Assembly (NCBI GenBank): GCA_002344065.1
Contig: DDTK01000001.1
Span: 252,621 to 316,620 of the forward strand
Reading direction: 5' to 3'
From: Flammeovirgaceae bacterium UBA2366
GTDB taxonomy: Bacteria > Bacteroidota > Bacteroidia > Cytophagales > Cyclobacteriaceae
DNA: 64,000 nucleotides
Part shown: in pieces, positions 51,217-59,143 of the stretch
How the letters are laid out: every line of letters begins with the position of its first letter
Position numbering within the stretch: the first letter of the stretch is position 1
Notes under the pieces: model-generated
What the model saw: only the letters and a program-made list of their open reading frames with translations
Told to the model about the DNA's origin: nothing
The model's database searches: none
Position numbers and translations under genes: made by a program

Positions 51217-52119
51217 ATGAATAAAATTATTTCACATCTGTTTGTACTGGCAATACTCGTCACTCCCCTAGTAGTGAATGCCCAAGGTAAGAAAAGCCGT
51301 TTGCAGCCTGGTAAATTTTATGAGGCGGGCGAAACCCTTTATGCACCGCGCTTTGGTTTCACAGCAAAGGTACCTGCGGGTTGGCAGGGGTCCCTGCCTC
51401 GCGAAAGTGAGGTTTTTCTGTTGCAAACCACAACTCCGGATGTTTTTGGAGAAGTCTACGTATTTGGTCGTGAGGTAAGTGACCTGGCTTCGTTGAAAAA
51501 AATTTGGATAGAGGGGACTGATCTTAGCGAATCCATTCGCATTAAAGCTGTGGATCCTGTTATTAAAGGGGATATGATCTCATCAGAAGTCGTAGGTGAA
51601 GGTCAGTCTATTAACAAAGGCAACCGGGGTTATATCGCTGCACGTTGTAATCCAGACGGTCCGTGCATTACTGCCTTTACCATAATGCCTAAACAGTTTT
51701 ACGAACCTATAAAGAATGCCATGGAGCAGTTTCTGTTAGCTGCCACTTTTGAGCCACCCAACAACGCTTCTCCTTACGCCACTTTAAATTGGAACGAATT
51801 TCTGGCCAATAAAGCATTGGTAACGTATGCCTATGTTGAGGGGGGATCAAAAGATAGTGAAATTCATCTTTGTGCAAACGGAAGCTTCACGGCAACAATT
51901 AAAAAAACAGGGTTTATGAAAAACCAAAATCCGCAATATCATGGTAAATTATCCGGAACGTGGTCAACTAAGGGAATTGGTGAACAAACCAATATCACGT
52001 TTACATTTTCTGAAAAAAGTAAATTGGCACCCATTGAAATTGCGTTAACTATTAAGGAGGACAAGGTTTACGCTGGCGATGAGCGCTACTTTGTCGCACA
52101 GTCAACCAAGTGCAAATGA
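51217..52119 (+). CDS. Secreted protein of unknown function with lipocalin-like C-terminus
   Basis: A 300-residue exported protein (leader ends 'LVVNAQGK'). Residues about 35-190 form a domain with 'YAPRFGFTAKVPAGWQGSLPRESEVFLL', a pattern of the PsbP/DUF1795 kind. Residues about 200-300 form a small barrel with 'LSGTWSTKGIGEQTNITFTFSEKSKLAPIEIALTI', recalling lipocalin-like domains and the end of the protein at 682-2079. Function unknown. Its stop codon is one base away from the stop of the convergent M48 protease gene. Confidence 0.75.
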   Translation: MNKIISHLFVLAILVTPLVVNAQGKKSRLQPGKFYEAGETLYAPRFGFTAKVPAGWQGSLPRESEVFLLQTTTPDVFGEVYVFGREVSDLASLKKIWIEGTDLSESIRIKAVDPVIKGDMISSEVVGEGQSINKGNRGYIAARCNPDGPCITAFTIMPKQFYEPIKNAMEQFLLAATFEPPNNASPYATLNWNEFLANKALVTYAYVEGGSKDSEIHLCANGSFTATIKKTGFMKNQNPQYHGKLSGTWSTKGIGEQTNITFTFSEKSKLAPIEIALTIKEDKVYAGDERYFVAQSTKCK

Positions 52120-52120
52120 C

Positions 52121-53548
52121 TTATCGGGGCTTATAAGCCTCAACTGTAACCACCTTTATTAAACAGCCTTTTGGTAAAGCCTGTTCTGCTTTTACATTAT
52201 TAAAGATTTCCGTAAGCTCCGGAACCAATCGGTTATCAGTTCTTTTTGAAACATCATTGAGTGTCTCGTTTTGATGTGCTGCTATTACGCGTACCTGGTA
52301 TAGCTTAACAAGATGTCGCTGTTGCACTGTTGCAGCTTTAAAACTGGTTAAGGATTGGTGCATTAATTTTTGATGAGTAGGCAAGGCTATGCCCGTTAGT
52401 TGATAAATATTTTTGTTATACGTTAACCAAATCAACTCCATAATGGCAATATTATTTTTGTTTACACTTTTCAATCGGACGATGTGGGCCGGAAGGGAGT
52501 TAATTACAGTATCGGTAGCCTGAAGTACCGTAATACTTTCTTGCTTTTTAACCTTCTCCAACAGCTCATCGGCCTGTTGCTCAGGCGATTTGGAATTGTC
52601 TGTGAGTTGCAGGGCTACTATACTTTCTCCTTTTTCCTGCATAGCGGCAACAACGGAAGGTTTATTTACCGTGGTCCACCGGGAGGGAGTAATACATACG
52701 AAGTCCAAATCCGGCTGAACAAATAAACTATCTATAAAAACTCCTTGCGCAGGGTTTGTGCCAAAAATCAACCCATTAAAAATCCGGGTAAACTGTTGCT
52801 GAGAATGAACTACCGGTGCTGGATTAACCGGTTTATACATGCCAGCTGAATTCCTAATCGCTGCTATACGGGAAGGCGTGTACGGATGATCACTGAAATA
52901 ACTTCGCTTTTCAGCTTCACCGGTTAGCACGCTAACTTCTTTAGCCAATCGCTCCAGCGCATCCGCCAGGGCATCGGTTTTATAACCAGCACTGGCAGCC
53001 AGTTGAATACCGAACTTATCGGATTCGGACTCATGACCTCTGCTGTATTTGGCAATATAAGATCCGGTGACAAGGCCTATGGGTGTATTAAGAATATTTC
53101 CCAGCTGTGTTCCGGTAACGGAATTAATCAGGTTGCCCGGTAGTTTCAGTATGCCTGTTAACATACTTTTTTGAATCTGCTTAACGGAGTGGCGCTGCAT
53201 AACATGAATTATCTCGTGTGCCATAACACCGGCCAACTCATCTTCTGTTTGCAGTAGTGGCAAAATGCCACGGGTAACATAAATATAGCCTCCGGGTAAA
53301 GCAAATGCATTGGGCTCTTCCGAATCCGCCAGGTAGAAATGAAATTCAAAAGGTTTGTTCTTGAGTCGGGAGACTAATTTCTGACCTACTGAGTTGATCA
53401 GCCATTGAAGAGAATCATGCTTGTAGATTCCTATTTCCTGTTCAACCAGTTTTGAGTTTTCTTCGCCAAGTTTCCGATCCAGTGAATAATCCTGTGAAAC
53501 AGAAATGCTATAAACACAGGCCAGTATAACCGACAGCAAGCCTTTCAT
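52121..53548 (-). CDS. M48-family periplasmic metalloprotease
   Basis: A 475-residue BepA/YfgC-like zinc protease with signal peptide ('LLSVILACVYSISVSQD'). The zinc motif is His111-Glu112-x-x-His115 in 'MAHEIIHVMQRH', and the third ligand Glu lies in 'RGHESESDKFG'. 'EPNAFALPGGYIYVTRGIL' precedes the motif as usual. The C-terminal 50 residues ('VIAAHQNETLNDVSKRTDN', 'LPKGCLIKVV') resemble a LysM-like or BepA-type tail. It probably degrades misfolded outer-membrane proteins in the periplasm. The barrel genes next door are upstream in the same orientation. Confidence 0.9.
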   Translation of the reverse strand: MKGLLSVILACVYSISVSQDYSLDRKLGEENSKLVEQEIGIYKHDSLQWLINSVGQKLVSRLKNKPFEFHFYLADSEEPNAFALPGGYIYVTRGILPLLQTEDELAGVMAHEIIHVMQRHSVKQIQKSMLTGILKLPGNLINSVTGTQLGNILNTPIGLVTGSYIAKYSRGHESESDKFGIQLAASAGYKTDALADALERLAKEVSVLTGEAEKRSYFSDHPYTPSRIAAIRNSAGMYKPVNPAPVVHSQQQFTRIFNGLIFGTNPAQGVFIDSLFVQPDLDFVCITPSRWTTVNKPSVVAAMQEKGESIVALQLTDNSKSPEQQADELLEKVKKQESITVLQATDTVINSLPAHIVRLKSVNKNNIAIMELIWLTYNKNIYQLTGIALPTHQKLMHQSLTSFKAATVQQRHLVKLYQVRVIAAHQNETLNDVSKRTDNRLVPELTEIFNNVKAEQALPKGCLIKVVTVEAYKPR

Positions 53549-53573
53549 GGTGTAAAAAACGGGAAGTAGTCTA

Positions 53574-54245
53574 TTATTTATCGTTATAATAGAAATCTGT
53601 ATTCTTTAACAATCCAAAATTGAGTGAAAAGTAAAACACATTTACATCCATCTGGTTGTAGGGTATGCTGTCCTCATTCGTAGGAACATAATCCTTGTTA
53701 AAGAAATTTGAAAGATAATATTTGAATTTAAGTGTGGCACCATTGGTTAACTGAACGCCTGCCATCAGGGAGTGATTAAACGTGGTAACCTTATCGCTAA
53801 ACCATACATTTGATTTAGAGACTTTATCTTCATCCACAAATCGTTTCTCTTTATACGTAATGGGCACTTCCAGTTCGTAACCGAAAAACAAGAATTTATC
53901 AGACAGGTTGCCAATCTTCACACCTATGGGTATACCCAGGTTATAGGTTCTGGCTTTAAAGCGCACATTAGCATTGTCAGGATCGTCATAAATAAATCCA
54001 ATGTTTCTAACCGATAGGCCTGTGAACAGACCAAAGTTTTCAGATTTATCAATGTTTACCCAGTTCTGAATGTTAACTACCGGTGAAAAGCGCATAACGC
54101 TACCCGTTTCAGTTCCGTTCTGACTGATACCGGCCCATGAAAAAATCAGTTCACCACTGGTGGTTGTATAAACTTTTTTTGCATCCTGCGCAAACGTGGT
54201 TGTGATGCCTATAAGGATGAAAAAATAAAATAAACTACGTTTCAT
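53574..54245 (-). CDS. Outer-membrane beta-barrel protein of unknown function
   Basis: A 223-residue exported protein (leader ends 'TTTFAQDA'). The body has regular alternating strands ('GSVMRFSPVVNIQNWVNID', 'FGLFTGLSVRNIGFIYDD', 'YNLGIPIGVKIGNLSDKFLFFGYELEVPI', 'NHSLMAGVQLTNGATLKFKYYLSNFF'), ending 'FYFSLNFGLLKNTDFYYNDK'. It is a small barrel; the family is not recognised. Lies 25 bases upstream of the M48 protease gene on the same strand. Confidence 0.7.
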   Translation of the reverse strand: MKRSLFYFFILIGITTTFAQDAKKVYTTTSGELIFSWAGISQNGTETGSVMRFSPVVNIQNWVNIDKSENFGLFTGLSVRNIGFIYDDPDNANVRFKARTYNLGIPIGVKIGNLSDKFLFFGYELEVPITYKEKRFVDEDKVSKSNVWFSDKVTTFNHSLMAGVQLTNGATLKFKYYLSNFFNKDYVPTNEDSIPYNQMDVNVFYFSLNFGLLKNTDFYYNDK

Positions 54246-54279
54246 ATGAGTTCTCTTAAAAGCTTACAAAATATTTCTT

Positions 54280-54888
54280 CTATTTTAATTTAAAGTTCAC
54301 ACTGCCGCCCAGGTTGAATTGATAAATGGTTGACCCGGTAGACACTCCCGCACCGGAGCCGCCCGTTCCGAAATAAAATCCTCCTCCAGCCCACTGTACC
54401 GGTGACAATAATTGAGCATGTAGCCTAAGGCTTACCCGTTCAGATGTAGAAATTCGTACACCAAGCCTACCGCCAATGGCAAATTTGGTAACGCTTTCCG
54501 AAGCCAATGATTCGTCAGGACTTGACCACGCCACGCCCATATCTAAGGTTCCGAAACCAGCAATTTTATCATTAAGTGGAGCATATTTAGTACCCCCAAC
54601 CAACGCGTAATTGATACCCACTTTACCATCATAGCGGGCATCTATACCCTGGTAATAGACATCCGTTTTCAGGTTCTGGTAAATCAATTCAATGGCTGCC
54701 GTTTCGGCTAAACCAAATTCAAGTCCAAGTCCCCATTGAAAACCATCTTGAATTTTACCACTTCCATATTGGGTATCAAATTTGTCGGCAAAGGTGTAGC
54801 TCTCAAAGGTAAGCAGGGTAATAGTGGGTTGAGCCATAAGGAAAGAGGCCGCAAACAAAGCAGCAGCCAAAAGGGATAATCTTTTCAT
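54280..54888 (-). CDS. Outer-membrane beta-barrel protein (OmpW/porin-like)
   Basis: A 202-residue exported protein (leader ends 'ASFLMAQP'). Strands such as 'WGLGLEFGLAETAAIELIYQNLKTDVYYQG', 'INYALVGGTKYAP', 'FAIGGRLGVRISTSERVSLRLHAQLLSPVQWAGGGFYFG' and the end 'IYQFNLGGSVNFKLK' show an eight-stranded barrel. A specific substrate is not evident. It starts the minus-strand run with the barrel at 53574 and the M48 protease gene (34-base and 25-base gaps). Confidence 0.75.
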   Translation of the reverse strand: MKRLSLLAAALFAASFLMAQPTITLLTFESYTFADKFDTQYGSGKIQDGFQWGLGLEFGLAETAAIELIYQNLKTDVYYQGIDARYDGKVGINYALVGGTKYAPLNDKIAGFGTLDMGVAWSSPDESLASESVTKFAIGGRLGVRISTSERVSLRLHAQLLSPVQWAGGGFYFGTGGSGAGVSTGSTIYQFNLGGSVNFKLK

Positions 54889-55020
54889 AATATAGGTAAT
54901 TCAGGGTCGAAAGGTAATTAATTTATTTGCTAGAAAAGCAGGTTTTATCAATAGTCAAATATTATTTTTCTCAGACTTTATTAAAGATCAAAACCCATGT
55001 TTCATATGTTGAGGAAAGAT

Positions 55021-55028
55021 TATCTTTG
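55021..55028 (+). promoter_or_regulatory. Bacteroidota-type -7 box upstream of the gene at 55066
   Basis: TATCTTTG matches TAnnTTTG exactly and lies 38 bases before the ATG. A good TTG element at the proper distance is not seen (GTTTC at about 54999 is the nearest). Confidence 0.5.
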
Positions 55029-55065
55029 ACCTCTTAATTGTAACCCTTTAACTATTTTAACCATT

Positions 55066-55530
55066 ATGAAAAAACTTATCCTATTCGCTGCCATATGCTT
55101 TTCCCTGACCGCTCTCGGACAGTCTAACAAGGAAGACATCGATTTCATACAATCCATCTATGGAAAAGAAAAGAAAATCATAGCAGCTGACTTCATTCAG
55201 GTGGAAGATGCTAAAAAAGATGCATTCTGGAAGCTTTATGATGAGTATGAAACCAAACGAAAAGAGTTGGGAAAAAAGCGTATTGCGCTTCTTGAACAGT
55301 ACGCCCGTGAGTACAACAATATGGACGATGCCACAACCACTAAGATCATTAAGGATATCGCTGCATTAGGTCTTCAAACCGACAAATTAATTTCAACCTA
55401 TCATGCTAAAATGCAAAAAGCTGGAGGTGCCAAACCAGCAGCCCAATTTTTTCAGCTGGAGGTTTACTTTCTCAGTGTGATTCGGGTAGCCATTATGGAA
55501 AGCATTCCTTTTATCGGGGAGCTGAAATAA
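55066..55530 (+). CDS. Small secreted helical protein of unknown function
   Basis: A 154-residue exported protein (leader ends 'LTALGQSN'). The mature part is almost entirely helical and charged ('FIQVEDAKKDAFWKLYDEYETKRKELGKKRIALLEQYAREYNNM', read in helical blocks), a layout that recalls Spy/CpxP-like periplasmic chaperones but without a clear LTxxQ motif. It is expressed from its own promoter and ends at a strong terminator, so it is monocistronic. Function unknown. Confidence 0.7.
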   Translation: MKKLILFAAICFSLTALGQSNKEDIDFIQSIYGKEKKIIAADFIQVEDAKKDAFWKLYDEYETKRKELGKKRIALLEQYAREYNNMDDATTTKIIKDIAALGLQTDKLISTYHAKMQKAGGAKPAAQFFQLEVYFLSVIRVAIMESIPFIGELK

Positions 55531-55552
55531 TTATTAGTTTCATTACAGTTTA

Positions 55553-55583
55553 AAAAGCCATCCCCTAAAACGGGATGGCTTTT
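55553..55583 (+). terminator. Intrinsic terminator after the helical secreted protein gene
   Basis: A 12-bp perfect stem (55553-55564 with 55572-55583) around a 7-base loop with a terminal T-run, directly after the gene ending at 55530. Confidence 0.9.
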
Positions 55584-55632
55584 TACTTTATTTGTATACC
55601 CGATCTTAAAGAAATAGTTGCCAATTTCCCAT

Positions 55633-56811
55633 ATGCGTTCCTGGTTACTCTTTGTACTCGTTTTTTGGCTGTTGGGTAACAGTCAAGCTCAGCAGAAAGA
55701 TTCTATCCAGGTTGACATTATCGACCTGTTGTTCGGTAAAAAGAAACAAGAAAAAGTAGATCAGATCAGGGCTGAACGCAAAGTTTACTTCTCCATTTTA
55801 CCTGCTGCTGTCAGTGTTCCTGGAGGTGGAAGAGCAGTAATCACATCCATTAACGCAGCGTTCTATACCGGAAACGCTGAAGAAACCAACCTGTCAAACA
55901 TATACCTTATCCCTTACACAAACCTGGGCGACCGGTATGGTTTATATATACGTCCGAATATTTGGTTTCCAAAAAACACCATAAACTTTATAGGCGACTA
56001 CCGGATAGCCCACTTTCCACAATATACCTGGGGGCTTGGAGGAGACACCCCTGAATGGGAACGCTCCCTCGTTGATTCCGACTACTTACGGTTTTATCAG
56101 AACGCACTCTTCCAGATTAATAAAGGCTACTGGTATGTGGGGCCAGGTTATGCCCTGGATTATCATTACAACATCAGTGAATCTGAATATACAGGCGAAG
56201 GGCATCTCGACCGATATGAAGACACCCATAATTCCTCAACAACTTCCTCAGGTGTTACTGCAAACCTCGTTTATGATGCTCGAAAAAATGCTATCAATCC
56301 TCCGAATGGTTCATATATAATTATAAGCTGGCGATGGAACGATACCAAACTTGGAAGCACCTACACCAACAACTCCTTATTCATTGATGGAAGAAAATAT
56401 ATACCGCTGAGCAACACCCGCATGAACCTGATCGCGCTGCGATCCTATTACTGGACTATACTCAACGGTGAAACACCATACCTCGATCTACCTGCTACAA
56501 ACTGGGCACCCGTAAGCGGTATCTCGAGCCGTGGTTTTGAAATTGGACGGTACCGTTCAAACGCCATGGTATATGCCGAAGCCGAACACCGCTACCAGGT
56601 ATCGCGAAACGGACTCTGGGGATTAGTGGGTTTTGTCAATCTCGCATCGGCTTCTGAATTTGATACCCAGCACTTCAGACACTGGCAACTGGCCGGAGGT
56701 GTTGGTTTACGTACCAAACTCAACAAGTTCTCCAATGCCAACATTGCTATAGATTTTGGGTTTAGCCAAAACTATTGGGGAATATGGCTGAACATTGGAG
56801 AAATGTTTTAA
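55633..56811 (+). CDS. BamA/TamA-family (Omp85-type) barrel protein without POTRA
   Basis: A 392-residue exported barrel. The leader ends 'LLGNSQAQQKD'. It resembles the surface-antigen (D15) barrel part of Omp85 proteins: 'FSILPAAVSVPGGGRAVITSINAAFYTG' near the start, 'TSSGVTANLVYDARKNAINPPNGSYIIISWRWN' in the middle, 'GRYRSNAMVYAEAEHRYQVSRNGLWGLVGFVNLASASEF' towards the end and 'INIAIDFGFSQNYWGIWLNIGEMF' with terminal Phe. No POTRA domains fit in 392 residues, so it is the short class. The ATG at 55633 is used; TTG at 55618 is an alternative. Confidence 0.8.
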   Translation: MRSWLLFVLVFWLLGNSQAQQKDSIQVDIIDLLFGKKKQEKVDQIRAERKVYFSILPAAVSVPGGGRAVITSINAAFYTGNAEETNLSNIYLIPYTNLGDRYGLYIRPNIWFPKNTINFIGDYRIAHFPQYTWGLGGDTPEWERSLVDSDYLRFYQNALFQINKGYWYVGPGYALDYHYNISESEYTGEGHLDRYEDTHNSSTTSSGVTANLVYDARKNAINPPNGSYIIISWRWNDTKLGSTYTNNSLFIDGRKYIPLSNTRMNLIALRSYYWTILNGETPYLDLPATNWAPVSGISSRGFEIGRYRSNAMVYAEAEHRYQVSRNGLWGLVGFVNLASASEFDTQHFRHWQLAGGVGLRTKLNKFSNANIAIDFGFSQNYWGIWLNIGEMF

Positions 56812-56884
56812 TCAAGGCTAAGTAGCCTGACAATCGTCATAAAATTCACGAAGAATTTTTACATAACTTTCGACCTAAATCACA

Positions 56885-58012
56885 ATGATGATGAAATCAA
56901 TATTCACGTCAGTCATACTGCTGATTTCAGTGATAGCCTATGGCCAGGTATTTACCAATAAAGAAGTAGGAAAAAAGAATGAAGCATTAGCCGATAGTTT
57001 AAAACAAAGTGATTACCCATACTCGCTTCCCATTTGGGGCGTTAAGGCCACCAAAGCCGGCTATAATCTCCCCTATTCTGCCGGGCTGAGCATGCAATAT
57101 TTTGCGCAAGAATCATTAGTCATTATTGATAATCTTTCAGTTGGCTTTAACAATGGGACAATGTATAATCTGGATGGAATAGTTCGGTTTGATGAAGCCA
57201 AGGCAACAGCCAGTGCATTTACCGTACGGCCAGATATATGGCTATTTCCATTCTTAAATATTTATGGCATCCTGGGCAAAGCGCAAGCCTCCACCAATGT
57301 GAATTTTGGCGTATGGGTGCCTGACGGATCCGGTGGAGAAACGGAGGTCCTATCTGCTGGAACAGTTGTGGAATTCAATACCTCTACTTTTGGTCTTGGC
57401 TTTACCCCTACCATTGGTGTGGGCGGAGGCTTTCTGGCGCTGGATATGAATGTTGCGTGGACGGATGTTCCTCAACTCAGCAAACCTGCGCAGTCTTTTG
57501 TTTTCGGTCCGCGGTTTGGTAAGAATTTTAAGCTTAAAAAACCAGAGCGTAGTTTTGCTGTATGGGTAGGAGGATTTCGCGTTAACTTCAGAAGTGAAAC
57601 AAATGGTTCGTTAAGTCTTTCTGAAGTGTTTCCGGAGGGTGGAGGACAGATTGGTGCTAAAATAGATCAAGGCATTGAGGGCGTTGAAAATGCCCAAACT
57701 CAAGTTGATACCTGGTGGAATAGTCTTTCCCAGATTGAACAAAGCAGCCCTGTTAACAAGGCCAAATATGAAGCGGCTAATGCCGCATTGGACAGGGCCG
57801 GTGAAATTTTGGCTGCAGCCGATTTGGCTGTCGAAAATATCACCACCTCTACAGTTCAGTACTCCATGAATAAGCAGGTAAAAGATCGTTGGAATTTTAT
57901 CGTTGGCGGTCAGTACCAAATAAATAAACACTTTATGCTCCGGTTAGAGTACGGTTTCCTCGGATCCAGAACACAAGTTATGACGGGTGTTCAGTATCGT
58001 TTCGGACTCTAG
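56885..58012 (+). CDS. Outer-membrane barrel protein with a coiled-coil insertion
   Basis: A 375-residue exported protein (leader ends 'VIAYGQV'). The barrel strands ('AGLSMQYFAQESLVIIDNLSVGF', 'FGLGFTPTIGVGGGFLALDMNVAWTDVPQL', 'SFAVWVGGFRVNF') are interrupted at about 240-320 by a helical, Asn/Ala/Gln-rich insertion ('GIEGVENAQTQVDTWW', 'YEAANAALDRAGEILAAADLAVENI'), after which barrel strands resume and end 'TGVQYRFGL'. The insertion probably forms a periplasmic or extracellular coiled coil. Function unknown. The stop TAG overlaps the stop of the convergent gene on a CTAG. Confidence 0.7.
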   Translation: MMMKSIFTSVILLISVIAYGQVFTNKEVGKKNEALADSLKQSDYPYSLPIWGVKATKAGYNLPYSAGLSMQYFAQESLVIIDNLSVGFNNGTMYNLDGIVRFDEAKATASAFTVRPDIWLFPFLNIYGILGKAQASTNVNFGVWVPDGSGGETEVLSAGTVVEFNTSTFGLGFTPTIGVGGGFLALDMNVAWTDVPQLSKPAQSFVFGPRFGKNFKLKKPERSFAVWVGGFRVNFRSETNGSLSLSEVFPEGGGQIGAKIDQGIEGVENAQTQVDTWWNSLSQIEQSSPVNKAKYEAANAALDRAGEILAAADLAVENITTSTVQYSMNKQVKDRWNFIVGGQYQINKHFMLRLEYGFLGSRTQVMTGVQYRFGL

Positions 58013-58758
58013 TCGTTTAGGCTGGAATTTTTCTTGTTCTTTTCCTTTTCCTCCATACGGGCACGTGCCTTGGCCACGCCAATGGGTATACCCACAGCAA
58101 GATAAATGGAGGTGTTGTATTGATCTGCAGATGAATCATCAATAACAACATCCGTTAAACCGTAGTAATACCGGAAGGAAATATTCATTCCATAACCCTT
58201 AAACAGGCGATAACCAAACCCGCCTAGTAAACCGAAATCAAGCCGGTGAATCTGGTCACGAATATCCACCGCATATTCTAAATCATTGCCCTGAACTTCG
58301 GCTGTAAAGTAATCGTATGCCTTGGCTCTCAAAGCCGGCATAATTCCTCCCTCCACAAAGAAATGATCGCTGACCTTATATTTCATGGCAATGGGCACGT
58401 TGAAGTAATTGATTTTGCGCCACACTTCCCCTTCGGCAAATGCATTATCCAGATCAGGATTATCCAACAGGTAGGTCGGTAAACCCGCGCTACCAAGGTT
58501 TGATTTTACAAGGACACCGGTTTTAAATAACCAGTTCGGGTGTTTGGTCTTGATATCAAAATAAAACCCGATGTTAAAACTATTTTTAAAGGCTCCCCCC
58601 TCCAGGCCTCTGATGTTAGAAAAGTTAACCCCACCATCAAGTCCAAATTCAATATTCCCGGTGTTAAGTTTGTCACCAAAAAGCAATGACATAATCACCT
58701 GGCCTTTGGCTCCAAAGGTTAAGATCAGCAGAAAAGACAATACTGCAATAGCTCTCAT
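58009..58758 (-). CDS. Outer-membrane beta-barrel protein (PorT-fold)
   Basis: A 249-residue exported protein from the ATG at 58758 (leader 'RAIAVLSFLLILTFGAKGQV'); an upstream in-frame stretch to 58833 is unlikely to be translated. It shows the common Bacteroidota barrel pattern: 'IEFGLDGGVNFSNIRGLEGGAFKNSFNIGFYFDI', 'KINYFNVPIAMKYKVSDHFFVEGGIMPALRA', 'HRLDFGLLGGFGYRLFKGYGMNISFRYYYGLTDV', and ends with a charged tail 'KARARMEEKEKNKKNSSLND' after 'VGIPIGV', a periplasmic tail. Role unknown. Confidence 0.75.
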   Translation of the reverse strand: MRAIAVLSFLLILTFGAKGQVIMSLLFGDKLNTGNIEFGLDGGVNFSNIRGLEGGAFKNSFNIGFYFDIKTKHPNWLFKTGVLVKSNLGSAGLPTYLLDNPDLDNAFAEGEVWRKINYFNVPIAMKYKVSDHFFVEGGIMPALRAKAYDYFTAEVQGNDLEYAVDIRDQIHRLDFGLLGGFGYRLFKGYGMNISFRYYYGLTDVVIDDSSADQYNTSIYLAVGIPIGVAKARARMEEKEKNKKNSSLND

Positions 58759-58783
58759 GAAACACGTTTTTCTGTAAATATAA

Positions 58784-59104
58784 AAGCCCCCAGAAGATAT
58801 TGCCAACATCCACACAGAAGGAAAGAAGTACAACCTGATTCATTTCGCTTCAGCATATTGCAATTTCCACCAGCCTTTTCTGTTTCCGATTTACAGCGAA
58901 CAACACTTTGACTTCTATAAGCAATACATTAAGAACTACAACCTTCCGCTAGACCCAAATAAACTGAATACCTACCCGGTATTCTGTGCAGCGCTTAACG
59001 ACCTGGTAGAACGCCTTGGCGTAAAAGGAAAAATGAACTACCTGCAGATACGGAAGTTTGGCTGGCTGTATGCAGAAAAAGTTGTGAATGAGACAAGGGG
59101 GTGA
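58784..59104 (+). pseudogene. Remnant: C-terminal part of a decayed gene (about 106 codons)
   Basis: An open frame from 58784 (just after an in-frame TAA at 58781) to the TGA at 59102-59104, with no plausible start codon until an ATG about 80 codons in. The conceptual peptide contains 'YNLIHFASAYCNFHQP', 'FPIYSEQHFDFYKQYI' and 'KMNYLQIRKFGWLYAE', a pattern of Bacteroidota proteins with a helix-hairpin-helix-like domain ('FASKYCSFHNP...PIYDS...'-type) and no known function. The N-terminal part is absent. I read it as the C-terminal remnant of a deleted gene. It fills most of the 385-base gap between the genes at 58009-58758 and 59144-61291. Confidence 0.6.
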
Positions 59105-59143
59105 AGAAATAACAGAACAAATCGCAAATTTCAAGACAAAGCA

